The notes beneath the pieces were generated by a model that worked only from the letters and a program-made list of their open reading frames with translations, searched no databases and was not told the DNA's origin. Both the position numbers and the translations under genes were made by a program. Shown piece by piece: positions 20,963-33,161 of a stretch of DNA of 64,000 nucleotides. This DNA comes from Apricaphanius iberus (Eukaryota; Chordata; Actinopteri; Cyprinodontiformes; Aphaniidae): assembly GCA_028564705.1 (NCBI GenBank), contig JAPXFQ010002804.1, positions 310,001 to 374,000 on the forward strand. The letters are read 5' to 3'. How positions within the stretch are numbered: position 1 is the stretch's first letter; each line of letters begins with the position of its first letter.

Positions 20963-23710
20963 TTAGATGGTGCTGGAGAAAAATGCATCCAACTGTATAA
21001 AAAAAAAATCAAGCTAAAAAAACAGACCTTACAGTATGACAGCAAGCCAAACGATCGAATAAATTAACCAAGGAATGGCTCAGTAAAAGTCCAGACCCTA
21101 AAATACTGGGATCCTTCGGAGTGACATGAAACAAAACTGTACAGTGGGAGGAACACTTTCCTCAGCCCAACATCAAAGACCAATCAGGTAAGCCAAAAAA
21201 AAGGGATTGGATGTTCGAACCTTTTTTCCTCGCCTCAAGAAAAACCCATTTTAGTTGGTATTTCTGGATAAATAAGTAAAATAAGCTTTTTAAACCTTTA
21301 AACCAAATCGTTCTTTTCCAGAGATGAAAACAAACAGTCATAGGACATCGGTTTGAAAATATTTCTTAATTAAGAAGTGAACATGGGGTTTTGGGGTTTA
21401 TTAATTATTCATTATTTCACATAACATTAGCTGTTGTTGGTCATATCAGTTACTGCACTTCTCAAAATGAAAGAAATAAGAAATCAAAATACTGGCATTG
21501 TTGGCTATATTATCAAACACCCAGCAGAAAACCTTAACTTATTCTTTTTTTTATTCAAAGCTGTTGCAGACTGTTACTAACCCCTCATGTTTCCAGTCCA
21601 CTTTCTGTCCAACTTTAAAACACATCTTGCAATTGATGCTGATACTCAGATGTGGCTGAGGTTCATGATTATTGAGTCACGTTTGGGTAAGGTGCAATCA
21701 CAGTTTAAAGTATTCACCATCTTAGCAATGAACTAACACAGCCTTTTAGCATGCTTCTGAAGCAAAGTCAACTAATAGTAATACTACCCAAAATATTTAC
21801 TTTTATTTCATAATTTTCAATGTTAAAATGTAGTTTTATAAGACTTTAAAAATTTTTTTATTGTTGTCTGATTATGGTAGACAGAAAACGGGGTGGGGGG
21901 CAAAAAAGAAAAAGCTGTTACCTCAAATTATCTTTTGGAATAAAAATAATCCAGATTTTCATTTTCACAAATAAAGGTTTAATAAAACTTAAAGCACAGG
22001 AAAGCCACAATAGTCATAAGACTCACAATGCTGTAAGCCAATCAGATGTGAGACATTCATGTATAATGAACATTACTGAGTAAGTCGGAGAATTCTGTCG
22101 TTTCCTCCATCCTCTTCTCTGACAAACCCTAACAAAAAACATTTTTGTCGACAGAAAACACCTCACGAGGCATTACATTATACCAGAGACCACAGGAAAT
22201 GTATTCAATAAAAAAACAAGAGAACAAGACTTTTAAAAAGTAATTACAAAATCCAGTCTAGACTCTTGCAAAAAAACTGTAGAATCGCCCTTCGGTTTAA
22301 TCCTGACTGTAAGCCTCAAATGCCACAAGCACAATGGAAATAATCTAAGTCATTTATAATCAGTTGTTGGCTGAACAGGCTTTTGTTGATTTCATGCATG
22401 CACAGTCAAAGGGGAATTAGCGCCACGTGGGTTCCATAGGACCCCCTGCTTGCTGCTGAAAATGGGGAGATCAGCCTGTTTTGCAGCCCAAACAAAATGT
22501 ACCCACATGGGGTGAGGCGCAAGTTAACCTGTGTGATACTCATAAACTGAAACAGCATTGAAAATATGAATTCATATATGTGGCTTGTGATATTCAGGAG
22601 GCATCCTATTGTCACTTTTCATCTTGTTTTGGAAAGAATAACCATAAAAAAGTTTTTGGAAGCCATCCTGTCATGTTTTAGTTCCTCACCTCCGACTGAA
22701 GTTTTCTTTTCTTTACTCAATTACCACATATATTTTCCTCCAATCAGCAGATCCCACATTTACAAACAGTGTCTTCATCGAGAGGAGGTTAACTAAGTCC
22801 ATAAAAACCATAATATAAACCATTACTCATTCCATTTCCAAGTCTAATGCCACTCTAGTCCACTGTTTAGGAGAAAATCACCTGGATTTCAAATCTGCTC
22901 AGTCTTTTCATTCACAGCAAATTGTTGTGAATTGCTATGTCCGTGATCTTTTAGAAAATTGTGTAATCCATACTAAGTGATGGGAATGAGCAGGCATATT
23001 GACCCCTTCGCATGGATGTGCTTTCTGTTGCTCAAATGAGAGCATGAACAAATCACAGCAGCACAGCTGGAGGGAGTGAATGAGCACTGCTGCCCTGCAG
23101 GAAAAATCAAAGGGGATAATGCTTGTAGCCGTGGCGATATTGTACTTCTAGGTCTCCAATCAGTCACAGTCAAGATTCAGCACAGATGGACAGCAGACGG
23201 TGTGTGCACCTCTCAGCTCAGCTCGGCTTATGCTCAAATACGCACGCCGAGGAAAACCACAGTCCACATCCTCCCCTTCTCCAGGAAAAAACCTGAACTA
23301 TATGGTCAGGAACCAAGCATTTATGATCCAATAAGAAAAGGACAACTGAGCAGAGGCCAAATAAAGATTTCGGAATGTATCTGAAATGCATCAGTTTTTT
23401 TTATTTATTTTATCTCTAAAGAAATCAGCAAAATATATAAAGTGTACACAGAAACCTTAGATTTCCCCTTTCAAATACAACTTTAAAGTCTTTGTATTGT
23501 ATATTCACTCAACCTAACCTCTCATCCCATTGAGGCGGTTTCCAGAGGGCTGAAAAAATTAGAAGTAGTATGGGTGACAGTGGCGGAATGGCCATCAGGA
23601 ACACCGGGAACGTTCCCAGTGGCCTGGCTACCGACCTGACCCACTGGGCATTTGCAGATGGTCATGCTTGATTTTTAAAGACATTTGGAGCTGTTTGTGA
23701 AAGCACTAAA

Positions 23711-23758
<48 letters not shown>

Positions 23759-24850
23759 CACCCCATTCAACTTTAACTCTAGAGGCAAAATGGAGCAAGA
23801 AGAGAGGGTGGAGTAAAGAGGGAGAGACTTAATAAAGGAAAAGCACTGAAATACCACAGATGCAGCAAAGTGCTGAAAAAATAATGGACATGTTTGTCAG
23901 TAAGGGAACAAGGTAGACCTTAAATACTATTGGTGGCAACAAACTCCCAACCATCCAGCTGGAAAAGCTTAATGGGGACATTAGTTGATGGAGTAAAACT
24001 AATTAAATAAAACAAAAGTTTGAGTTGTGACAAAAGATATTGAAAGTCTCAGAATACGGTTAACTAATCTGACACAAGAAAATATGTCTTATGAATTTTT
24101 AATTTCCTTGCAATATATTATTTCATTAATCATTTTTATTTAACAAGGTAAAACCAATTAAGATTAGGAATGTTTGTTGTTATATGAACAAAGCCATTGT
24201 ATTAAAAAATGTCAATTACTCAACATGAAAGGCTGGGATATTATGGGTGGCTTTTGGTTTTTTCATTACAAAGATGAAAAAGGGATAAGTGCCAACATCG
24301 CGAAGGAAGATCTCCTGCAGTCACGGCAGTGGTGGGCACCAGTAGGGAGGAATCAGAATAGAAACCTTCAGGTCCAATTTAGGTACAAACCAAACATACA
24401 GGCGATGCTTATAGAATAATTTGTCCTTCACTTATGATGATCAGTATGCAATGAACCTTCCAAGTATGGAATATTTAAAGTAATAATTTCATTCTACAGA
24501 GCAAATAGAAGCACTGGGTGTTACATTTACCTTCTTCCTTATTTTTTACAATCTTTGAATACTTTATCATGTTTTTTATTTTCTTTCTGAATGGGGTTAA
24601 AGTTTCTTTGTTCACTGTAAGAGAGAATAAACCTAGACATCTCACCTCTCACTTGTTGTATGATACTGTGAGTGACACAGCATTATTTGCACTTGTTCAC
24701 AAACAGCAGTGTGGCAAAAACTGGCTGTAGCTGATTTACTAACATGGTGCAGAGGGTACTGTGGCTGTTAAACCCACAACAAGATGCAAGCAACCCATTT
24801 AGCGCTTTTCCCCATGCCAAATATGCAATATATCTGCGTTTCTGTCAGAA
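20963..24850. other. Intronic stretch with only a CA microsatellite
   Basis: About 3.9 kb of AT-rich DNA without clear elements apart from the (CA)n at 23713-23754. The 102-codon frame at 23076-23384 and others show no known domain. Confidence 0.35.
23713..23754. repeat. (CA)n microsatellite
   Basis: An uninterrupted CA dinucleotide run of about 42 bp. Likely length-polymorphic. Confidence 0.95.
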
Positions 24851-24884
24851 AACACAAAATATTGGGAGGAGAACAGGTAAATAA

Positions 24885-25499
24885 GGACCTTTTCACATAG
24901 GACACGAGTCTGTATTTGGGTACTGTATTTGCTCAAAATCCACTTATTTCGTACCATGTGAACACAGCCTGGACCGTGCCAGGATACTGCCAGAGAGACC
25001 TGCCTTGGATGTAGTATTGGAGTCCAGGTACTAGTGGATACGGATCATGTGAACACAAGCCGTATTCGGGCTGTATCTAAGACAATAGACACGGCCCACA
25101 GGGAAGTGACGACACTGCAAACCGAAGTTCCCGAATTGCCACGCGACCATAAAGAGATCAATACAACGCTGTTCAAGCATTCCACAGCAACACACCAGGT
25201 GACAAAACGGTGGGTTTACTACAACACTCACCCTGTAGATGGCTTCAGGTAGCAGCTAACCAGTAGACCAATGTGTTTACATTCTAGGCTGTCGCTCGTT
25301 TTATGACATCGGTCCTTTTCACTCCCTTATTTGTTGGATAGCTACAGAATTATTTGTGTACCGCCACCTGCTGTCTCGGTGCAGTCGATCATGTATAACA
25401 CTGCACTCCAATACGGGCAGAGACCCGCACCATGTGAACAGAAAAAATGTGCATTTTTGTCTTGCCATTTTATGGCACGGCCACAAATAAAAAAAGCCC
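24885..25499. mobile_element. Harbinger-like 615-bp element with proven empty site
   Basis: It is flanked by TAA (24882-24884 and 25500-25502). The ends GGACCTTTTCACATAGG and GCCACAAATAAAAAAAGCCC are only weakly inverted. The flanking repeat occurs unbroken at the start of the window with a single TAA (60-62), so the insertion boundaries and the 3-bp duplication are directly seen. No transposase is recognised. Confidence 0.7.
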
Positions 25500-25606
25500 T
25501 AAGTAGGCGTTCCAAACTTTGGACCAGTTGCCTGGTTCTGGTACTGAATTTTGACCATTCGCTCTTCCTTTCTTAACCCTCTTCCCCTGACTTTTAAATG
25601 ACGAAC

Positions 25607-25716
25607 CAACCATCCATCCATCCATTTTCTGAACCGCTTAGTCCTCCAGGGGCTGCGGGGGGGCTGGTGACTGTCTCCAGCTGTCAACGGGCGAGAGGCG
25701 GGTTACACCCTGGACC
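25607..25716 (-). mobile_element. SINE 3' fragment, minus strand
   Basis: Same family as 6744-7103: a CCATCCATCCATCC tail, then AACCGCTTAGTCC, and GGGCGAGAGGCGGGTTACAC. The head is missing. Confidence 0.7.
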
Positions 25717-26100
25717 AACTCTTCATTAATCTTACATTTCAAGTAATCAACTCCAACTTAAATTCAGTTTACAGATCTTATGTTTTTTATTAGTTTTGGT
25801 ACACTTTGTGTTTATTTTACATGGCTAAGTTAAAAATGGCCTGCACTTGTAAATTGCTTTATTTAGTCCAAAGAACCTTTGGTAATTCAGTTATTCACAC
25901 ACACATTTTCACACTGATGGTGGTAAGCTTCGTTGTAACCACAGCTGCCCTGGGGCACATGGACATAAGTGAGCCTGACACACAAAGGTACAAACGGACC
26001 CTCTGACCTCCAGCAGGTAAGGCAGGTGACGTGTCTTGCCCAAGGACACACAAACTGAGACAGACAAGCGGGGTTTGAACTTACAAGATGAAGCCATGAG

Positions 26101-26713
26101 CAGTGTTGCCACAGTTACTTTGAAATAGTAATGTGATTACTGACTACTCCTTCTAAAAGTAACTTGGTTTCTTTACTGATTACTTTATTTTAAAACTATC
26201 TTAGATTACAAGTTACTCTATTAGTTACTTTTAGCAGCTGCCAATAACACTCTCCTCTGCCTCAACATAGAAACAATAACCGGTTTTGCCAATAGTCACT
26301 TTATTGGAAGTGCATTTTAACAGTAAGGAAATATACTAAAGTTCCACTAGGGGCAGAGTAGGCCTACAGAGTAGAGAACTCAAGCTCGGGCCAAAACAAA
26401 CATGGCGACTGTAAAGGAGCTAATCAGCTGTTTCCGATTACGACAGAAAAAGACGGCAGCAGTGTTGTTGAAGGTATGTAGGACCATATTTACGGCTAGT
26501 GTTGCTTTTTTTTCTTTGTGTTTTTGTCACCATGGAACAAATATTTCTTTTTGTTTAAGAAAATTACAAAAATAGTAATGCACAGTGTCTTGAACAAGTA
26601 ACTTTAATCTGATTACCTGTATGGAAATAATAAAACGGTGGAATAGTCGTTACTGAAACAGTGGGCATATTAGGAATAATGCGCTACTAAGTAACGCGTT
26701 CCCAGCATCACTG
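26101..26713 (+). mobile_element. Non-autonomous hAT element with first exon
   Basis: Ends CAGTGTTGCC and the inverted CAGTGATGCTGGGAACG are flanked by GCCATGAG (26093-26100) and TCCATGAG (26714-26721), an 8-bp duplication with one mismatch. Subterminal GTTACTTTG/AAGTAACTTTAATC repeats are typical of fish hATs of this type. An exon at 26402-26473 is preserved. Confidence 0.8.
26402..26473 (+). pseudogene. 24-codon transposon first exon with donor
   Basis: ATG at 26402 opens MATVKELISCFRLRQKKTAA and ends AAG|GTATGT, a good 5' splice site, in frame 0. Nothing of the downstream transposase remains within the element, so this is a leftover 5' exon of the autonomous parent. Confidence 0.5.
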
Positions 26714-26989
26714 TCCATGAGCCAAAGTTACCTCTAGATTTGGCCAGATTAATAATTACGTAGCAAATCTCAGTTAAATGAATAATACATTTAAATGTAT
26801 TTTTATTGATTTCTATAAAAACTTTAGTTGAAGGGCAAATTTCCACATATACTCTAGGGAAATTTCTTTAAATGAACATAAATCACCTTTATGTGATGTG
26901 AAATTTTTCATTCAATGAAAAGGTTAAGAGAATGTCCTTTAAACTGATTCCAAAAGATTCTGAGACTTTTCTGCTGGTCCTTGACGGGT

Positions 26990-27288
26990 CGATGTGGGAT
27001 TGGTGCCTATGATCAGCAGTCATTGGGCAGGAGGCAGGGTTTGCCTTCGGTCTATAACAGGGCAACACAGAGACACACAACCATGCACATAGACACACTC
27101 CTAAAGGCACTTTAGAGAGACCAATTAACCTGACAGTTATGTATTTAGAATGTAGGGGAAGTCAGAGCACCGGTAGAGAAGCCACACCAGCATGGAGAAA
27201 ACATTCAACTCCATGGAGAAAGACCCCAGGCCAAAATTCAAACCCTTCTAGCTAAGGTAAGGCTACCAACTGCACTACAGTGCAGCAC
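26990..27288 (-). mobile_element. Degenerate SINE copy, minus strand
   Basis: It reads, in reverse, as the SINE of 6744-7103: ATTGGTGCC, GGCAACACAGAGACACAC, CCAATTAACCTGACAG, CTCCATGGAGAAAGACCCC, and ends GTGCAGCAC. Strongly diverged, so an old insertion. Confidence 0.65.
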
Positions 27289-27289
27289 C

Positions 27290-27990
27290 AAATAGTAACA
27301 GTTTAGCTAATTCCTTTAATACATTCCATACATTTGTCAGAGTTTATAAAAAGAATATCCAAATGATAGATGACCCACATGTTTGTCTACTTTTTTAATG
27401 TAAATGCGTCTCTGTGTGACTTATCTTACTGTCTCATAAACTGGCTTCAGGCTGGGAATGCACACCTGCAGAAAGAGCTGAACTCAATGTGATTTTTGCT
27501 CTGCAGTGTTATGGAAACTGGTGCTGGCACAAAAGCAACAAAAAGGCCCAACGGCTGACTCATTCTCACAAAGCACTTTTAGTAGAGAGATAACGGGTGA
27601 TAAATTCATCTGTGAGAGAGCATCAACGTCTTGTAAGGCACTGCATGATAAAAGCACTTAATAATACTCATAAACATAATCAGGCTCTATTTTTAAGCTA
27701 CTGGATAAGGTTAAGGAGAACATTGTTAGGGTTTACCCAAAATTCCTCTACTCTTCAGAGGTACCATTGGTTGTTACTACAACCTTATCCCACATGCCTC
27801 ACCCACCCACCCACACCAACATTTCACCCAATAAATTGGAAAGACACAAGAGCCAGTTTTGCTCCAGTGGTTCTCTGGTCCCACCTTTCATAGACCATCC
27901 AGATAAATTCACCTTTACCTGAACTGAAATTCACACACCCTGGACAAAATCCTTGTGTCTTTATTCATAATTAAGAACAAAATTGGACAC
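27290..27990. other. Intronic stretch without identified features
   Basis: A CACCCACCCACCCACACC run near 27800. No element or domain is recognised. Confidence 0.35.
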
Positions 27991-27998
27991 CAACTTAA

Positions 27999-28500
27999 AG
28001 GGAACGTTTATTTTCTTCTCCGAAATAAGTTTATATCCAGTCGTGATCGGCATATATCTATATAATAGGAGTCAATGGGGGCAGTAGTTTACCGCCTGTA
28101 ATAAGGCATTATCTGCCCCAATAGTCCTTCATTTAACCAATGTTTTGTTATTAAACGTTAGCAGAATTCCCCTCCGAGTTCAAAACATATCAGAAGTGCT
28201 TATTTATTCGGTACTGAAGTGATTTAGAGGGAATAATACAACTACATTAACGCGAGATGACAATAACTTCACTGCCGTGCTCCATGCCAGTTGTAGTCTG
28301 AAGTGGATTTTTACTTGGTCGGTTAGACAGAACTTGCTATTTCAGACATGAACATGGTTCGTGTTTGCGTGTTTCTAAATTGCACTAACCGAATGACCAG
28401 TGGGACTAATTTTAGCTTCTACAGGCTCCTTTTCTGCAGCCTACGCAGACTACAGGTGTAATGGCGGACAGCTGCGATGGTTGGAATCGGTTACATTGAA
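27999..28500 (+). mobile_element. Kolobok-like element with THAP exon, copy 2 (3' truncated)
   Basis: The left end AGGGAACGTTTATTTTC follows a TTAA (27995-27998). The interior matches copy 1 at 15861 in reverse (ATAATAGGAGTCAATGGGGG, AAGGCATTATCTGCCCC). On the plus strand ATG 28348 opens 37 codons, MNMVRVCVFLNCTNRM...NFSFYRLL, with the intact first Cys pair (C-x4-C) of a THAP finger. A TAA follows at 28459-28461. The right inverted end is missing. Confidence 0.6.
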
Positions 28501-28844
28501 ACATTTCTGCAATTTCTGCCCAAAATATTTTGCATGCCAAAATTAGAGCTGTTCTTGAACCATTTGGAGTATAGATATGGCTGGGGTCTCTTTGGAAAAA
28601 AAACTCTCAGAAATGTGTCCCAGAACAGTTGAAAAATCTTTAAGTGCAATTGTTGCGTACCTATATCATTTTTAATACAGTACAAAAAAAACGATTTTGT
28701 GTCCGCTTATTAAAGTTTATAAAATACATGCCCAAAAAAGGTTTACAATTGTGTGGTGACCCTAAAAACATTGTGGGGCTAAAGTCTGATTTATTACATT
28801 TATCCACAAAAAAATGACGGCAATAAACTCAAATTCAATTCAAA

Positions 28845-29490
28845 TTCAAAAATACTTGAAAAAATAATTGATCCCAGAGGGAAATTAATTGCTGTTGTAC
28901 CTCAATACTAATTCCTTTTTCAAGGAGTTGTTGTAGATCATGATGGCTGTGGGGAGAAAGGATTTACTGTAGCAGTCTGTGTTGCAGCAAAACTGAAAAA
29001 GCCTACGACTGAAGATACTGTTGCTGTAGGATAGTCTCATGAAGAGGATGCTCAGGATTGTCCATAATCTTTTTAATTTTATGAAGAATCCTTATTTGCA
29101 TCATTATGTCCAGTTGTTCCACAGTCGTCCCCAGAACAGAAGCAGCCTTCTTTATCGGGTTGTTGAGCCGTTTTAAGTCCCTGGCTCTGATGCTGCTACC
29201 CCAAAAGATGATGAACGAAGTGATGACACTCTCCACCACAGACTTGTAGAAGATTTGCAGCATCTTGATGCAAACCTTGAAGGACCTCAGCTTCCTTAAA
29301 AAGTACAGTCTGCTCTGTCCCTTTTTGTAGATAGCTTCACTGTTGATTCTCCAGTCCACTCTGTTGTCCAGGTGAATTCTGAGGTATTTATATTCCTCAA
29401 CCACTTCCACTTCTTTATGCGGGCCATTTTGTGTGATAAAGATAAAGTCCGACCCATCAAGTGACCTATATCCGTTTTCTGCATTCCATT
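28845..29490 (-). mobile_element. LINE 3' end (non-LTR RT C terminus), minus strand
   Basis: The frame 29410-29003 reads VVEEYKYLRIHLDN, WRINSEAIYKKGQSRLYFLR, FYKSVVESVITSFI, then RILHKIKKIMDNPEHPLHE. This is the post-RT thumb and C-terminal domain of an L2/CR1-like element. A 3' UTR ending near 28845 with AATTTGAATTGAATTTGAG follows. The same family is at 46.0-46.46 kb. RT catalytic motifs are missing by 5' truncation. Confidence 0.75.
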
Positions 29491-29499
29491 AGCTATTCG

Positions 29500-30170
29500 A
29501 TGTGTCAATCATTAGAACTCTGTGTTGTGATTGGTTCATATAAATTTGATATTTTTCCTCAGAGCTTTTTACAAAGTTCACTTTTTGTTAAAAATGTTTG
29601 TAGAAGGTATGATCCGTTTCCTACTAGGTCAAGTAAGGTGTTGATGAAAAGGTTACACTTTTAAGCTTACATTGAGAAAGATATTTCAAATAGGAAGCGC
29701 ATTGGCAGACGCAACATCACTGGTCAAAAGTCTCTTCCTGTGACGAATCAGGAAAACTCCAGTTTTTGGCAGAGCAATTTTAGGCACTTATTTTACTATT
29801 TTTATGGATTTATTTTATGTACCAAATACTTTGATGGAGGACTTTGATCTGACCCTTATGGATCTAAAAAAATTGGTTTTTGATCGAGATGGAGTGGTTT
29901 TATCATGTTAAACAGTACGTTCAAAAGCTTATTTTCACTTCTTGAGTATGGGTCGGGGTTGAAAAAAGGTCTTGTTGCACTTAAAGTGATTATTGTAACC
30001 TTGTTTGTCATAGATAATAGGCTGTTAGCTCCCAAATGATAAAATATATGTATATATAGACAGAAGCTTGTTTAGATAGTAAAAAGTTTTTACCCACCAA
30101 CCTTTTAGTGGACCTGTGGGTGGGCCCTAGGAACACTAAGGGTTTGAAAGCCTGCAAAAACCCCAGAAGA
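29500..30170. other. Intronic stretch without identified features
   Basis: AT-rich, with no recognised repeat ends or coding similarity. Confidence 0.35.
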
Positions 30171-30174
30171 TAAT

Positions 30175-30400
30175 ACCTTAGCACCTCCGAAACTTTTCAA
30201 ACTCACAGGGGAATATCGCTAACTATTCATAACAAAAAATTGTTAAATGAAGGAATTTTGGGACGGATAATGGCTTATTACAGGGGGGAAATTTCCTGAC
30301 CTGTTGACTCCCATTATATGGATAGACGCTGATCACAACTGGATATAAACTTCTTCTACAAACTTGTCTGGGTGAGTAAATTAAGATAATATTTGCTATT
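30175..30400. repeat. Kolobok-like element, end fragment
   Basis: GGATAATGGCTTATTACAGG, then CTCCCATTATATGG and CTGGATATAAACTTC match the right end of the element at 15861-16728. Confidence 0.6.
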
Positions 30401-30693
30401 CTATCACAAAAAATATAAAAGTTTCCAGTCATATTTCTGTTTAGTATAAAATAAGATTGTCAAATCAGACACAAATGAAACAATCTTCAGTCAATTGCAA
30501 TGTATGTGCAAATTTTTTTAACTGATAGATGACATATAATAGCATAGCATCAATGCTAACTGACACTAAAGTATGTAAAGCAGCAAAATTAAACTCCTGT
30601 TGGTTACTCTGTACAAGATGCTGACAAGTGATCAAATAAGCAAAATGAAAATGATTTTCCATTTCCTGTGTCCATAGTGTCTCATTAGCACAA

Positions 30694-31102
30694 CAGTGGA
30701 CCCCCGATAGTTACAGGGGTTAAGGACTACACTACACCACCACCCTTGAATGACTATAGCCCAATAATAATCAGCACCCCCTCTAAAAACACTTCTGTCT
30801 ATTTAAACAGTCCAAATACCAACTGTACCTTAATATGCACGGTGAAAACCGTCTTTGCTCTTCTGCAAAAGCTAATATCTACAGTCTTCCTTATCTCCTC
30901 TATTAATGCTACAGCCCATCTGTCAACTAGCTCTGCTCCAAGGTATTTCAGCGTCCTGAGTTATATTTTCTTTCAACTATTTTTTATATTTTCTACAGAA
31001 AAATCCATTAATCTGTAGATTTTCAACAAGTAATTTGCCATTTCGTTCTACAAAAACAAAAATCTATGAATACTGAAGCATAAATAGGCAGAGGGTTCAC
31101 TG
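30694..31102. mobile_element. MITE of the CAGTGGACCC family, near-complete copy
   Basis: Ends CAGTGGACCCCCGATAG and GCAGAGGGTTCACTG are inverted. The right end is followed by TA and the left by AA. The interior agrees with 8981-9347 (GGTGAAAACCGTCTTTGC; GCTACAGCCCATCTGTCAAC). A Tc1/mariner/pogo-type origin is likely from the TA. Confidence 0.6.
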
Positions 31103-31129
31103 TACTGTACCGGAAAACTAGAGCAATGG

Positions 31130-31325
31130 ATTTCAAGGTTGCCCTCAAGGCCCATTGTCCTTCGTATTTTAGATGTTTCTCTGTTCTAGCACACCTGAAT
31201 TCAAATGATTGTGATACTTCCTTGGGACTCTGAAAAAAGTCCTGCAGAGGCCAGTTTATTTAGATCAGTTGTGTGGAGTCAAAAAAATCACTGAAAATAT
31301 CCAGGACAGTGGTCCTTCCTATATG
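31130..31325. repeat. Foldback-type dispersed repeat
   Basis: CCCTCAAGGCCCATTGTCC and ATCCAGGACAGTGGTCC, with TTCTAGCACACCTGAATTC and inverted partners, form the ends of a palindromic element common in fish genomes. Confidence 0.45.
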
Positions 31326-31329
31326 TCAG

Positions 31330-32430
31330 TGTTGATGTTTAAAACAAAGCATTTATTATAGTCACTCATTCTTTTTGAAGAAAAGAACATTATATGAGTC
31401 CCTTTAGTATGTAATAAATTTATTGATTCAGAGAAAGTTGCACATTTTGATATTAAGATCATTATATCATTCTACTAAATCTTTTAGAGATACTTTAAAT
31501 TATGTTGTGGAATTACTCAAAGAAAAAAGTTATGATCTTAGTTTTGGAGCATCCAATACGAAAAAAAAAGAAGCTATGACTGAGTTACTTTCGGAAAATG
31601 TCTAGTTTTCAGAGAGTCACATACTGACCTCAACATATCTACACTTTATCCACATGTTGATATTTCCAGGCATTTAGCAGGGATGACTTTCGCCTTTTAA
31701 GCTGTCTTTAGTCTCCCGGCAACACGGCTCAGTGGGACGAGAAAGGCAGGGGTATATATAAACACCAAAGCACACCGGGGTCGCTTTTCTCCCGAGAGCA
31801 AGAACACCATGCACCTCCCAACATGCTTTCATCACTAAGTGTCACATTTGGTGCAGTTAATCACGAGGAATAAACAGTGTCAACTCCCAGGTCAGTCCGA
31901 ATAAGGAGGACGTGGGTGAGGCGCTAACAGCTGGATCGCTGTGGTTTCTAAAAACAGCCGCTCTGACCCCTGCCAACTCTATCAGTGCTGGGCCTCTGCT
32001 CTAAGAGCTTTTTGCTCATTTGTTTTGTTCTGATGCAGGTAGGACGACAACTGGGATGAACAATGGAGTACGGTCGCTGCTTGGCATGCATTTGACCGGT
32101 CATCATTAACAGACAGCCAGGTCCATCCTCCGTCTGTACATGACAGATCTATTAATCCTCAGTGAATGTAAAGCCTTAGATCTGCAGTTTAAAGAGCAGG
32201 CCTTTTCTAACTCTGCTGGAAACCGCCACGATAACCATAACAACCTCTTCAAATACTGTTATTACTGCCGTTGAATCACTGTAGATCTCTATTAACTTTG
32301 TAGAGCCCTTTTGACGCTGCTCTCACAAGACTGACTGTATATTCATCACAGCCTGAACAATTGATTTTCATTACCCAACCAGATGTATTAAGTTGCCATG
32401 CAAATGATTTCATGCTCATTTAACTTTTTT
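31330..32430. other. Intronic stretch, partly non-repetitive
   Basis: 31640-32330 is less AT-rich and looks single-copy. A TATATATAAA at 31753-31762 lies 47 nt upstream of an ATG with only a 9-codon frame. No exon is supported. Confidence 0.35.
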
Positions 32431-32439
32431 ACATTGTTA

Positions 32440-32540
32440 CCACCACAACCTTCAATGCATTTAAATTGGATTTTATGTAAGAGAACAACATAAAGTGGTG
32501 CATAATTGTGAATCTATAGAAAGTAATAGATGGGTTTCAA
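32440..32540. repeat. Tc1-like inverted-repeat fragment
   Basis: TTGGATTTTATGTAAGAGAACAAC and AAGTGGTGCATAATTGTG resemble the ends of another abundant fish Tc1 family. There is no transposase. Confidence 0.45.
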
Positions 32541-32828
32541 CTTTCTTCATACCCCACCACCATAGTCTATCGTGTTTATCTTTAAGTGCTGCTGGAAGAC
32601 ATCATGACATAGGAAGAAGAAGAAAAAATTCACATCGCTGTCAGACACAGTTAACATGGCAGCATCTCTTACTAATACCATAATGCAACACGGACTCACA
32701 TGCCATGGGAATCTCTTTTATGCACCACCTTTACAGAGTTATCGCAACAATATCTAGAAAATACAAGGCAACTCAGTATATCACCATCAGCAATGTTGAG
32801 TTTGAATTGTAACTATTTTAGACTCCTT

Positions 32829-32910
32829 GACCATGAAAACAAATCATTAGAAAATGGAAGACATATAAGACCACTGATAATCTTCCTCGATCTGGCGCTC
32901 CATGCAAGAT
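32829..32910 (+). pseudogene. Tc1 relic, left part
   Basis: GAAAATGGAAGACATATAAG and CCACTGATAATCTTCCTCG align with 18374-18430 of the intact Tc1. The relic ends at GCTCCATGCAAGAT (32897-32910), where a Penelope-like element was inserted. The 5' inverted repeat is gone. Confidence 0.8.
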
Positions 32911-33161
32911 CTCAAGGAAATTTCAATCAAACGCAACTGGACTTGGTAATTTGTCATGGAAGACGTTTCACCTCTTATCCAAGAGGCTTCATCAGTACAT
33001 GCTCGCCGCTGACCAGGCTGGGACTGGTCCAACTAACTGGTGTGGAGACTCAGCTATTTAACCTCTTGAACAAGAATCATTATGTCATTGGATCCTTTGT
33101 GCTTGCACCTCTTTGGTTTTGATTTTAACCCTTTAAAGCCTTTACTGAACACATAAACTCA

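Larger units (their letters stand above)
25885..26740 (-). repeat. Dispersed SINE-like repeat, split by a hAT element
   Basis: TTCACACTGATGGTGG, GCTGCCCTGGGGCACATGG, TGTCTTGCCCAAGGACAC and GCGGGGTTTGAAC are hallmarks of a common fish tRNA-related repeat in reverse orientation. It is interrupted at 26101-26713, and a related fragment is at 39295-39460. Confidence 0.55.
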
